Shown: positions 24,889-32,744 of the stretch, in pieces | Layout of the letters: each line of letters opens with the position of its first letter | How positions within the stretch are numbered: the stretch's first letter is position 1 | Source: CAYUCE01 sp964443275 | GTDB taxonomy: Bacteria; Bipolaricaulota; Bipolaricaulia; CAYUCE01 | Direction of reading: 5' to 3' | DNA: 34,596 nucleotides | NCBI GenBank assembly: GCA_964443275.1 | Contig: CAYUCE010000017.1 | Location: 1-34,596 of the forward strand | Notes under the pieces: model-generated | The model's input: only the letters and a program-made list of their open reading frames with translations | What the model was told of the DNA's origin: nothing | The model's database searches: none | Made by a program: the position numbers and the translations under genes

Positions 24889-24981
24889 ATGAACCATTTC
24901 ACGCGATTTAAAGCGATAGGTGATCGGGTTTGGCCCAACCGACACCTCCAATTTAACCAAATCGGATCTGGCTTTTACTAA
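24889..24981 (+). CDS. 30-codon ORF overlapping the trpE start (role uncertain)
   Basis: ATG 24889 has the best ribosome-binding site in the region (GAGAGG, 24875-24880, 8 nt upstream) and opens 30 codons (MNHFTRFKAIGDRVWP, then 14 more) ending at TAA 24979-24981. It overlaps the trpE frame by 62 nt but is shifted by one base. It may be a second small leader that couples translation into trpE. Alternatively it is the true TrpE N-terminus separated by a +1 shift at TGG CCC A (about 24931-24937) or by a one-base sequence error. I do not recognise the peptide. Confidence 0.4.
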   Translation: MNHFTRFKAIGDRVWPNRHLQFNQIGSGFY

Positions 24982-26374
24982 AAAGAACCTGTCTGGGTTA
25001 AGTCCTAGTAATTCTTATCCTATCATTAAAGAAGTTGACCTGGGGAATAAAGATCCTTTCCATATTTACAAGAAACTCCACCCACACTTTGCCAATTGCT
25101 TCATATTGGAAAGCCTAGCCGGCCCAAAGGAACTAGCTCGCTACACTTTCCTAGGCTTTGATCCACATATGATACTTACTTTGGATGATGAGATCTTTAG
25201 AGTAGATGGAAAGTTGGTTGCAAGATCCAGCCGTCCTCTGGATTATTTGAAAACCTTTCTCTCCTCCTATCCGGTAAATTCGAAACTAGCCGGATACAAA
25301 TATATCGGCGGTTTAGTAGGGTATATAAGCTACGATTTTATTCGCTATTTAGAAGACCTTCCATTAAAGACCGGGAAGCGTGAGTTTCCGGATCTCCACA
25401 TGGGGCTTTTCCTTGATGGCCTGATCCACAGCTTCCCCCATAATAAATACATCTACTTTTCATACGGCCGGGACCGATCGGATATGCTTTTAGAAATCCT
25501 AAATGAGAAAAAAGCCTCACCCACTAAGGAATTCAACTTAAGGAGTTTAAAGTCCGATACCACAAGGCAAGATTTCATCAGGATGGTTACCAAGGCCAAA
25601 GATTATATCCTATCCGGAGATATCTATCAGGTAGTTCTTTCCAAAAAACTAAAAGGGCATTTTTCAGGTGATGCCTTTGGGGTTTACGAACTCCTGCGGG
25701 AAATAAACCCATCACCCTATATGTACCACTTAAAATTCGGAGATACTGTGATACTAGGTTCCAGCCCGGAGATGCTCGTAGAAGTAAAAAATAAAGTGGT
25801 ATCCACTTATCCTATAGCGGGAACCCGGCCGGCGGGAACAAATCAAAAAGAACGCAAGATTTATAGTAAGGAGCTAATCAGCGACCAGAAGGAGCTGGCT
25901 GAGCACAATATGCTGGTGGATTTAGCCAGAAATGACCTAGGTCGGATTGCCAAATACGGCAGCGTCCATCTACCGGAATATCTGAAGGTAAAAAAGTTCA
26001 GTCACGTGCAGCACATCGTTTCCAAGGTAGTGGGAGAGCTTAAAGAGGGAAAAGGAGCACTGGACGCTTTAGGGGCTATGTTCCCGGCCGGCACGGTTTC
26101 CGGAGCACCTAAAGTAAGGGCGATGGAGATAATAGATGAGCTGGAGATTAGTCCTCGCGGTCCTTACGCTGGGGCAGTCGGTTATTTCTCCCTGAATGGC
26201 AATTTAGATACCTGTATAGCGATCAGGACTATATTCGCAAAGAGACAGAACATTTACCTGCAAGCCGGGGCAGGGATAGTGGCCGACTCAGTAGGTGCTA
26301 GAGAATGGAAAGAAACAGACCACAAACTAGAGGCGGTAAAGAAGGCTTTGCGGCTAGGAGATAACCAGTGTTAG
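24920..26374 (+). CDS. trpE: Anthranilate synthase component I
   Basis: TrpE converts chorismate to anthranilate, with ammonia from TrpG. The protein has about 484 residues. Hallmarks are ILES at 62-65 (the Trp feedback-binding motif), GGLVGYISYDF, SGDIYQVVLSKKL, SSPEMLVE, YPIAGTRPAG, LVDLARNDLGR, FPAGTVSGAPKVRAM and GAGIVADS, all in the usual order. The start is uncertain. The frame opens after TAG 24917-24919 and the first candidate is GTG 24920, which has no ribosome-binding site; the good site upstream serves a 30-codon ORF in another frame. The core is intact from about residue 15 on. It is the first structural gene of the operon, behind the attenuator. Confidence 0.94.
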   Translation: MIGFGPTDTSNLTKSDLAFTKKNLSGLSPSNSYPIIKEVDLGNKDPFHIYKKLHPHFANCFILESLAGPKELARYTFLGFDPHMILTLDDEIFRVDGKLVARSSRPLDYLKTFLSSYPVNSKLAGYKYIGGLVGYISYDFIRYLEDLPLKTGKREFPDLHMGLFLDGLIHSFPHNKYIYFSYGRDRSDMLLEILNEKKASPTKEFNLRSLKSDTTRQDFIRMVTKAKDYILSGDIYQVVLSKKLKGHFSGDAFGVYELLREINPSPYMYHLKFGDTVILGSSPEMLVEVKNKVVSTYPIAGTRPAGTNQKERKIYSKELISDQKELAEHNMLVDLARNDLGRIAKYGSVHLPEYLKVKKFSHVQHIVSKVVGELKEGKGALDALGAMFPAGTVSGAPKVRAMEIIDELEISPRGPYAGAVGYFSLNGNLDTCIAIRTIFAKRQNIYLQAGAGIVADSVGAREWKETDHKLEAVKKALRLGDNQC

Positions 26375-26985
26375 CCAAAAGTAAGGATTCGATTTTAGTG
26401 CTCGATAATTACGATTCATTCACTTATAACCTAGTCCAATATCTAGGCGAACTGGGTGCTGAGCCGTTAGTCTATAGAAATGACAAAATCAAGGTGACCC
26501 AAGTAAAAAACCTAGATATAGAAGCTATCGTCATTTCGCCTGGACCAGGTACACCCGAGAGCCCACGTTACTTTGGTATATGCATGAATGTTTTAAAAAA
26601 CCTCTCCACCTCTGTCCCTACTTTGGGAGTTTGCTTAGGGCATCAGGGGATTGGAGTGGCTTTTGGTGCCTCCATTATTCAAGCTGCTAGTTTATTTCAC
26701 GGTAAAGCCACTCCTGTTTATCACCGCGGCGTGGGAATCTTTGAGGGTGTCCCCAACGGCTTCATGGGGGCAAGATACCATTCTTTGACCTTGGATCCAG
26801 CCACCATACCCGAAGAACTTAAGGTAACCGCTGAAACCGAAGACGGTGAAATAATGGGTATCCAACACCGAGAGTATCCCATCTACGGAATTCAGTTCCA
26901 TCCCGAATCTATACTTACCGAGCACGGAAAAAAGATCCTCAATAATTTCCTAAATACCTATAGGGGGCAAACATGCAGGCAATGA
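26368..26985 (+). CDS. trpG: Anthranilate synthase glutamine amidotransferase component
   Basis: This is a 205-residue class-I glutaminase that feeds ammonia to TrpE. The catalytic Cys is C89 in LGVCLGHQ, with H175 and E177 in QFHPESIL completing the triad; SPGPGTPESP forms the oxyanion-strand region and LDNYDSFTYNLVQYL the start of the domain. It begins at GTG 26368, overlapping the trpE stop by 7 nt, with AGGAG 7 nt upstream. TrpG/PabA amidotransferases can serve folate synthesis as well; I saw no separate pabA in the window. Confidence 0.95.
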   Translation: MLAKSKDSILVLDNYDSFTYNLVQYLGELGAEPLVYRNDKIKVTQVKNLDIEAIVISPGPGTPESPRYFGICMNVLKNLSTSVPTLGVCLGHQGIGVAFGASIIQAASLFHGKATPVYHRGVGIFEGVPNGFMGARYHSLTLDPATIPEELKVTAETEDGEIMGIQHREYPIYGIQFHPESILTEHGKKILNNFLNTYRGQTCRQ

Positions 26986-28007
26986 GAGATGCTATTAAAC
27001 AAATTGCAGCCGGTAAGGATTTAACCAGTAAGCAAGCAGCAGAGGCAATGAATGAACTTATGAGCGGAGGTTGTCCCGATCTTTTTATCAGTGCTTTTCT
27101 TATGGGGCTAAAACTTAAGGGAGAAAGCATTCAAGAAATTACCGCTTTAGCGAAAGTAATGCGAGAAAAAAGCATTAGAATAAATCCCCGGCTAAAAAGC
27201 GAGCTGGTCGATGTATGCGGAACAGGAGGAGCAAGCCTTAAGACCTTTAATATCTCTACCATAAGCGCCTTTGTAATCGCCGGGGCGGGATGTCATGTAG
27301 CCAAACACGGTAACCGTAGCCATACCTCAAAGAGTGGAAGCGCCGATCTACTGGAAGCTTTGGGGGCTAATTTGAATGCTGACTCCAAAACCATCCAATC
27401 TGCAATCGAGGAAATAGGAATAGGTTTTTTATACGCACCTAATTTGCATCCGGCTATGAAATATGCTGTTCCCACTAGGAAAGCTTTGAAAATTAGAACT
27501 GTATTTAACATTTTAGGCCCCCTCACCAATCCGGCCCGAGCAACCTGCCATCTAATGGGGGTCTTTGATCCTGAATTGGTGAATAAATTTCCCCAAGTTT
27601 TAAAAAATCTAGGAGTCAAGCGCTGTTTAGTAGCACACGGAGCGGGGGGTATGGACGAGATTTCTACCTTAGGGAAAACTTATTTGGGTGAGTTAAAAGA
27701 GAGTAAAATAAGACACTACTCTATCCGTCCTCAACAATACGGATTTAATCCACCAAACCTTGAGCTGATTAAAAATATTCCTCCCCAACAGAGTGCGCAA
27801 TTAGCAACAAGAATTCTGAAAAATGAGTTAAAAGACGGGCGATTGGAAATTGTATTACTTAACGCCGGTGCAGGTATATATACGACCGGAAAAGCATCAT
27901 CTATAGAAGAAGGTATTCAACTAGCGGAGGAAAGCATCAAAAGCGGCGCCGCTTATCGTAAATTGATGCAATTTATAGAAAAAACGGGAGGAAAGCTTAA
28001 GGTATGA
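26973..28007 (+). CDS. trpD: Anthranilate phosphoribosyltransferase
   Basis: This is a 344-residue enzyme that adds phosphoribose from PRPP to anthranilate. The PRPP loop DVCGTGGASLKTFNIST, the anthranilate-site region KHGNRSHTSKSGSADLLEAL and RTVFNILGPLTNPA are typical of TrpD. It overlaps trpG by 13 nt; AGGGGG lies 5 nt upstream of ATG 26973, and a second in-frame ATG is at 26982. It is a single-domain enzyme, not fused to TrpG as in enterobacteria. Confidence 0.95.
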   Translation: MQAMRDAIKQIAAGKDLTSKQAAEAMNELMSGGCPDLFISAFLMGLKLKGESIQEITALAKVMREKSIRINPRLKSELVDVCGTGGASLKTFNISTISAFVIAGAGCHVAKHGNRSHTSKSGSADLLEALGANLNADSKTIQSAIEEIGIGFLYAPNLHPAMKYAVPTRKALKIRTVFNILGPLTNPARATCHLMGVFDPELVNKFPQVLKNLGVKRCLVAHGAGGMDEISTLGKTYLGELKESKIRHYSIRPQQYGFNPPNLELIKNIPPQQSAQLATRILKNELKDGRLEIVLLNAGAGIYTTGKASSIEEGIQLAEESIKSGAAYRKLMQFIEKTGGKLKV

Positions 28008-28034
28008 TTTTTACCCATCCCTTTTGCAAAACAT

Positions 28035-28814
28035 ATGAACAAAGATTGGTTAGATAAGTTGACCCAGGCAGCACTGGAAAGGGTAAAAAGCGATTATTAC
28101 AAGTATGATCAGGGGGCCAGGGGGAGTCATAACTCATTTACCGATGCTATCGGCAATAGCTCATCAAACTCCATTATTGCCGAGCTAAAGCCTGCCTCTC
28201 CCTCCGAAGGTAGTCTTTTTGAGGCCACTAATTTAACCGTAGATGATTGGGTTAAGTTATTTGCCGAAAGTGGAGCCACCGGAATTTCAGTTTTAACTGA
28301 GCCCCGCTATTTTAAGGGATCTCTAGCCAATTTAGCCAAAGCTGCTAAATCCGGTTTGCCAATTTTAATGAAAGATTTCCTAGTTGATCCCATACAGCTT
28401 GAAGCGGCCAAAAAGGCGGGGGCAGATGCAGTGCTTTTTATCCAGGCTCTGTTTGAGCGGGGGCTTACTAATTTTAGCTTGGACGAAGGCATAAAGTATG
28501 CTCACCGATTGGGCCTGGAGGTCTTATTAGAGGTAGCTTCCACAAAGGAGTACGAAAGAGCATTAAAAACTGAGGCAGATATGATCGGTATCAATAACCG
28601 AGATTTGAAGACCTTACAAGTAAATTTGGCCACTACAATTCATATTTTAGAACACATGGGAAAAGATAGAATCGTTTGGTCACTGAGCGGAATATCCGAC
28701 TTTTCAGATATCAGATATCTTAAAAGCGTAGAGGTGGACGCCTTTTTGGTGGGCACATCTTTAATGAAATCAAACCATCCAGGTACCAAACTGACCGAGT
28801 TAAGGGAGGTTTAG
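28035..28814 (+). CDS. trpC: Indole-3-glycerol phosphate synthase
   Basis: This is a 259-residue TIM-barrel enzyme that closes the indole ring with loss of CO2 and water. Family motifs are IIAELKPASPSEG (catalytic Glu and Lys at the barrel entrance), LMKDFLVDPIQLEAAKKAGADAVL split over strands 3-4, IGINNRDLKTLQV and FLVGTSLM with the phosphate-binding loop. It lies 27 nt after trpD with no clear ribosome-binding site, and its stop is directly followed by the trpF ATG. It is monofunctional, separate from TrpF. Confidence 0.95.
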   Translation: MNKDWLDKLTQAALERVKSDYYKYDQGARGSHNSFTDAIGNSSSNSIIAELKPASPSEGSLFEATNLTVDDWVKLFAESGATGISVLTEPRYFKGSLANLAKAAKSGLPILMKDFLVDPIQLEAAKKAGADAVLFIQALFERGLTNFSLDEGIKYAHRLGLEVLLEVASTKEYERALKTEADMIGINNRDLKTLQVNLATTIHILEHMGKDRIVWSLSGISDFSDIRYLKSVEVDAFLVGTSLMKSNHPGTKLTELREV

Positions 28815-29471
28815 ATGGTCAAGGTAAAGATCTGCGGCCTTACCAGTAAACAGGACCTAAAGATCGCACAGGGTGCGGACGCACAAGGGTTTATTGTAAA
28901 CACTCCCCAATCCAGCCGAAATATCGAACTTAAGCTAGCCAAAAAATTGGTACACCTACTGGCTCCTTTCTCTCATTCGGTCCTGGTAACCACGACTTCC
29001 AATCCAGCCACCTTAAGAAATATGGTGGCTCAGGTAGGACCGGATGCTCTGCAAGTCCACTGCGAGCTTGACCCAAATCAGATTACAACCATCAGCAGGT
29101 CTATTGGTAATAATTTAAAGGTTTACTCCCTACTTTCTATCTCCAATGACTTTACCCACCTGAAAAAGCGGGCCAAAAAATTGGCATCTGCACCTATTGA
29201 CGCCCTGTTGTTAGATACTGCAGTGAAAAACAAAATTGGAGGCACTGGCCGTGTCCATGACTGGCATATCAGTAGGAAGATCCGCGATTTTATTTACCCT
29301 TTCCCGGTAATTCTAGCCGGAGGGATAACTCCAGAGAATGTCACAAAAGCTATTCAAACCGTTCGCCCTTACGGAATTGACGTGGCTTCAGGCGTGGAAA
29401 CAAATGGTCCAAAATCCAGGGCAAAAGTGGATAAACTACTAAGGAAGGTGAGAAGCGATGCAATTGAGTGA
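28815..29471 (+). CDS. trpF: Phosphoribosylanthranilate isomerase
   Basis: This is a 218-residue TIM-barrel isomerase. The catalytic Cys is in KICGLTS at the N-terminus, and the general acid Asp is in LLLDTAVKNKIGGTGRVHDW. DALQVHCELD, ILAGGITPENV and GIDVASGVETNGPKSRAK complete the family pattern. The usual GFIF..SPR motif reads GFIVNTPQSSR here, slightly divergent. GGGAGG lies 5 nt before the ATG; there is no gap after trpC, and the gene overlaps trpB by 14 nt. Confidence 0.94.
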   Translation: MVKVKICGLTSKQDLKIAQGADAQGFIVNTPQSSRNIELKLAKKLVHLLAPFSHSVLVTTTSNPATLRNMVAQVGPDALQVHCELDPNQITTISRSIGNNLKVYSLLSISNDFTHLKKRAKKLASAPIDALLLDTAVKNKIGGTGRVHDWHISRKIRDFIYPFPVILAGGITPENVTKAIQTVRPYGIDVASGVETNGPKSRAKVDKLLRKVRSDAIE

Positions 29472-30657
29472 ATACCCCATTAAAGGAAAGTACAAAAAGT
29501 TTGGGGGAAGCTACGTGCCGGAGATTTTAATACCGGCGCTTTCTGAACTGGAAAAACTTTATCTAAGAATAAGGGACGAAGATGAGTTTCAAAGGACTTT
29601 GAATCAATACAACCTCGATTACGGCGGCCGGCCTACTCCTCTTTACTACGCAAAAAGGCTGTCCGGTCAAACTGGAGGAGCTAAAATTTATCTTAAAAGG
29701 GAGGATCTGGTGCACGGAGGAGCCCATAAGTTCAATAACGTAATGGGACAGGCCTTGCTAGCCAGGAAGTTGGGAAAGAAGAGAATAATCTGTGAGACGG
29801 GGGCCGGTCAACATGGAGTGGCCACCGCCCTGGCCGGGGCGGTATTGGGAATGGAAACCGAGGTCTACATGGGAGCTGTAGATGCAAAACGACAAGAGCC
29901 AAATCTGTTTAGAATGCAGCTTATGGGGACAAAGGTAAATATCGTGGAAAGCGGCAGCCAAACACTAAAAGACGCTATAAACGAGGCTTTAAGAGACTGG
30001 GCTACTAACGTTAAGGATACTTACTATCTGATAGGTTCTGTAGTGGGACCCCATCCCTATCCTATGATAGTGCGTGATTTCCAGCGGATAATAGGAGATG
30101 AGATCAAAAGTCAGATAATGAAAAAAGAAGAAAAGAAACCTAGATGGTTGGTAGCTTGCGTAGGAGGGGGGAGCAACGCCATGGGCACCTTCTATCCATT
30201 TGTAGACGATCTGGAGGTAGAATTTCTAGGTGTGGAAGCAGGGGGCAACGGTCAGGGCAGGGGAGCTGCTTCTCTGGTGGAGGGACAGGTAGGGGTACTT
30301 CACGGGGCCAAATCTTATCTTTTGCAAGATAAGTGGGGACAGATTGAAGAGACCGAATCAATCGCAGCCGGACTTGACTATCCCGGAGTGGGACCGGAAC
30401 ATGCTCTGTTGAAAGAGACCGGAAGGGCAAAATACATCACGGTTTCTGATCAAGAAGCCCTTCAAGGTTTTAAAACGCTTTCGGTAACTGAAGGGATTAT
30501 ACCCGCTTTAGAATCCGCTCACGCCGTATATGCAGGAACAAGAATTGCTCAAAAACTATCCTCTGACCAGATAGTAGTAATTACCGTTTCCGGACGCGGA
30601 GATAAAGATTTAACTACGGTGAGGAGATACACCAACCATGAACAGGATAAAAAGTAA
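29458..30657 (+). CDS. trpB: Tryptophan synthase beta chain (TrpB1 type)
   Basis: This is a 399-residue PLP enzyme that joins indole and L-serine. The PLP lysine is K91 in HGGAHKFNN, and the phosphate-binding loop GGGSNAMG, the ETGAGQHG motif, and SVTEGIIPALESAHA and SGRGDKD near the end are all present. HKFNN replaces the commoner HK(T/I)N. The length and GPHPYPMIVRDFQR segment place it with the alpha-interacting TrpB1 group (family knowledge). It overlaps trpF by 14 nt and trpA by 20 nt, so translation is coupled and subunits are made in step. Confidence 0.96.
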   Translation: MQLSEYPIKGKYKKFGGSYVPEILIPALSELEKLYLRIRDEDEFQRTLNQYNLDYGGRPTPLYYAKRLSGQTGGAKIYLKREDLVHGGAHKFNNVMGQALLARKLGKKRIICETGAGQHGVATALAGAVLGMETEVYMGAVDAKRQEPNLFRMQLMGTKVNIVESGSQTLKDAINEALRDWATNVKDTYYLIGSVVGPHPYPMIVRDFQRIIGDEIKSQIMKKEEKKPRWLVACVGGGSNAMGTFYPFVDDLEVEFLGVEAGGNGQGRGAASLVEGQVGVLHGAKSYLLQDKWGQIEETESIAAGLDYPGVGPEHALLKETGRAKYITVSDQEALQGFKTLSVTEGIIPALESAHAVYAGTRIAQKLSSDQIVVITVSGRGDKDLTTVRRYTNHEQDKK

Positions 30658-31456
30658 GTTTAAAACTTTAAGCAATAGAAATGAAGGAGCTTTAATAACC
30701 TACTTAATGGCCGGAGATCCTGATGAGCAGCTAACCGTTGATTACATCCGGGCACTAGTCAAAGGGGGAGCGGACTTAATAGAGCTGGGAGTGCCCTTCT
30801 CCGATCCGGTAGCCGACGGACCTACTATTCAAGAGGCAGAAGTAAGGGCTTTAAAATCCGGTACTACTTTGGACTCAGTATTTAAAATCGTAGGATTAAT
30901 CAGGGAAAATTCCCAAATTCCACTGGTTTTGATGAGCTACTACAACCCGATATTTAGATTAGGGGACCAAAAGTTCATAAAGAGGTGTAAAAAAAGCGGT
31001 GTAGATGGGTTGATAATCCCGGATCTACCTTTGGAAGAAGCCGGTGAATATACTGAATTATGTAAAAAATATTCAATAGATACCATCTTTTTGGTTACTC
31101 CGGAGACCGACCAGAAGAGATTTAAATTGATTGCCCAATCCACAACGGGATTTCTCTACTTGGTAGCAAGATATGGTACCACCGGAGCAAAGAAACGATT
31201 GGGGAAAATAACCGGGGCGATGATAGAGCGGTTCCTTTCCCTTCTGGGCCGGAAAGTTCCCCTGGCGGTAGGGTTTGGACTTTCCAAAAAAGAGCATATC
31301 CAAGAAGTGATGAAATATGGAGCCGATGGGGCGATAGTAGGATCGTGCATAGTTAAAAAAATTGCTGCCGGCGTCCGCCCGCAGGATTTAGTGGAGTTTA
31401 TCCACACACTAAAGGAGGGCACTAAACGCATGCAGGGTGATCTTGAATGCTCATAG
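30638..31456 (+). CDS. trpA: Tryptophan synthase alpha chain
   Basis: This is a 272-residue TIM-barrel subunit that releases indole from indole-3-glycerol phosphate and passes it to TrpB. The catalytic residues E49 (DLIELGVPFSDP) and D60 (VADGPTIQEA) are at the same numbers as in E. coli. LMSYYNPI, GLIIPDLPLEEAG and AVGFGLSKKEHI follow. The loop usually reading GVTG appears as YGTTGAKK. It overlaps trpB by 20 nt and pheA by 10 nt. Confidence 0.95.
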   Translation: MNRIKSKFKTLSNRNEGALITYLMAGDPDEQLTVDYIRALVKGGADLIELGVPFSDPVADGPTIQEAEVRALKSGTTLDSVFKIVGLIRENSQIPLVLMSYYNPIFRLGDQKFIKRCKKSGVDGLIIPDLPLEEAGEYTELCKKYSIDTIFLVTPETDQKRFKLIAQSTTGFLYLVARYGTTGAKKRLGKITGAMIERFLSLLGRKVPLAVGFGLSKKEHIQEVMKYGADGAIVGSCIVKKIAAGVRPQDLVEFIHTLKEGTKRMQGDLECS

Positions 31457-32283
31457 CTTTTCAAGGTGAATACGGAGCTTATAGTGAACAGGCCATCTAC
31501 AAAAAATTCAAAAATGAGCCCCAGGTTATGCCTTGTGAATCACTGAATCTGATTTTTGAAAAGGTAAGTACAAAAGAAGTTGATTGTGGGGTGATCCCGG
31601 TAGAAAATTCCATAGGGGGAAGCATTGATGAAACCTATGACTTACTTTTATCCAATAGATTGATCATAACCGGAGAAATATACTTAACTATCAAACACTG
31701 CTTATTGGCCAATCCGGAAAGCGAGCTTAAAGATATCAAATACGTCTATTCCCACCCCCAGGCGCTCAAGCAGTGCACGCGGTTTCTATCCAAGCTTGGG
31801 GTCACAAAACAGGCTACTTACGACACCGCGGGATCAGCCAAGATGATAAAAAAAAGAGGTAGAAAAGAAGAAGCAGCTATCGCCTCAAAAGTTGCAGCAA
31901 AGCACTACGGTCTTACGGTTTTAAAGGAGGGAATAGAATCTTTTGCCAACAATCAGACCAGATTCTTAGTTCTCTCCAAAGAAGAGATAAATCAAAAAAA
32001 GTCAGCCAAAAAGGACTATAAAAGTTCCATTATCTTTGAAGCAGCTGACACACCCGGTTCCCTCTACAAATCTCTTGGTTTTTTTGCAGCTAAAAACATA
32101 AATCTTACCTTGCTCCAATCCCGTCCAATCAAAGGAGCAAACTGGAAATATCTTTTTTATCTGGATTTTGAAGGACATGTTGAAGACCCGCCGGTAAGAG
32201 AGGTCCTGCAGGAGCTAAAAAATTCCACCATCTCCTGTAAGATATTGGGATCGTATCCAAGAGATAAGGCCCAAATAATCTAA
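31447..32283 (+). CDS. pheA: Prephenate dehydratase with ACT domain
   Basis: This is a 278-residue enzyme that converts prephenate to phenylpyruvate in Phe synthesis. The dehydratase domain covers about 1-178, with GVIPVENSIGGSIDETYDLL in two parts, YSHPQALKQC and the catalytic TRF at 171-173. A regulatory ACT domain covers about 193-275; the Phe-binding ESRP motif reads QSRP (224-227). There is no chorismate mutase domain. It overlaps trpA by 10 nt and is the last gene of the operon, which explains why the leader peptide senses Phe and Tyr as well as Trp. No terminator is visible downstream. Confidence 0.95.
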   Translation: MLIAFQGEYGAYSEQAIYKKFKNEPQVMPCESLNLIFEKVSTKEVDCGVIPVENSIGGSIDETYDLLLSNRLIITGEIYLTIKHCLLANPESELKDIKYVYSHPQALKQCTRFLSKLGVTKQATYDTAGSAKMIKKRGRKEEAAIASKVAAKHYGLTVLKEGIESFANNQTRFLVLSKEEINQKKSAKKDYKSSIIFEAADTPGSLYKSLGFFAAKNINLTLLQSRPIKGANWKYLFYLDFEGHVEDPPVREVLQELKNSTISCKILGSYPRDKAQII

Positions 32284-32407
32284 GCAGCTAGTCGAGAAGT
32301 CCCCATCTCTAATTCCTTGTTTCAAATTTGCGGTCTTTTGATAAATGTCCTGCTTTTAGCTTATGTACTTGCAGTGTGGATAGATTAGAAATAATTAAGC
32401 TGGCTGC
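32284..32407. other. Gap between pheA and the pseudogene
   Basis: I see no gene, promoter or hairpin terminator in this 124-nt AT-rich stretch. Confidence 0.4.
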
Positions 32408-32645
32408 AGATACCAGACGCGAAGATTACCAATATCTATCCTTAGAATACTCTCTCTAACGAGGGGGAAGATAGATGAAGCTGAATACGCCGATGCTTGG
32501 GCTCACCAATGTGTTTGATAACATAAGCTGGTTTAAAGGATACGGGATCTATGCTGAACATGTGGATTTGTCCAAAAGCCCAAAAATGTATAATGTATTA
32601 GGGAAACGGGCAGAAGAAATACTAGGGAGAAATTGCCACCGTTAA
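32408..32645 (+). pseudogene. Frameshifted C-terminal fragment of a GH113-like protein
   Basis: This stretch is a decayed copy of the end of the next gene. At the DNA level TACCAATATCTATCC (about 32428-32442) matches the downstream gene at 34080-34094. In translation DEAEYADAWA (from 32474) and then, after a frame change, FDNISWFKGYGIYAEHVDLS and KSPKMYNVL align with DEDEQADAWT, MDNEWFKGYGVYTERVGLP and KSPKGYTVL of the intact protein. At least two frameshifts separate the pieces, and everything N-terminal is missing. It ends at TAA 32643-32645. It is either the remains of a tandem duplicate or of a once-adjacent paralogue. Confidence 0.75.
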
Positions 32646-32744
32646 ATTATGAAAATAAGCTAAAACCGAGAGAGAAACTGTTTTTCTGATAAGCGATGGT
32701 TAAATGGAAATCAGTCCAAATTTAGTAAAGGAGTGTGGTTAGAA

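Noticed and set aside
24604..24900. T-box or TRAP-type leader for the trp operon
   Set aside because: I found no T-box sequence (AGGGUGGNACCGCG) and no series of GAG/UAG triplets; a translated aromatic leader with a terminator explains the region.
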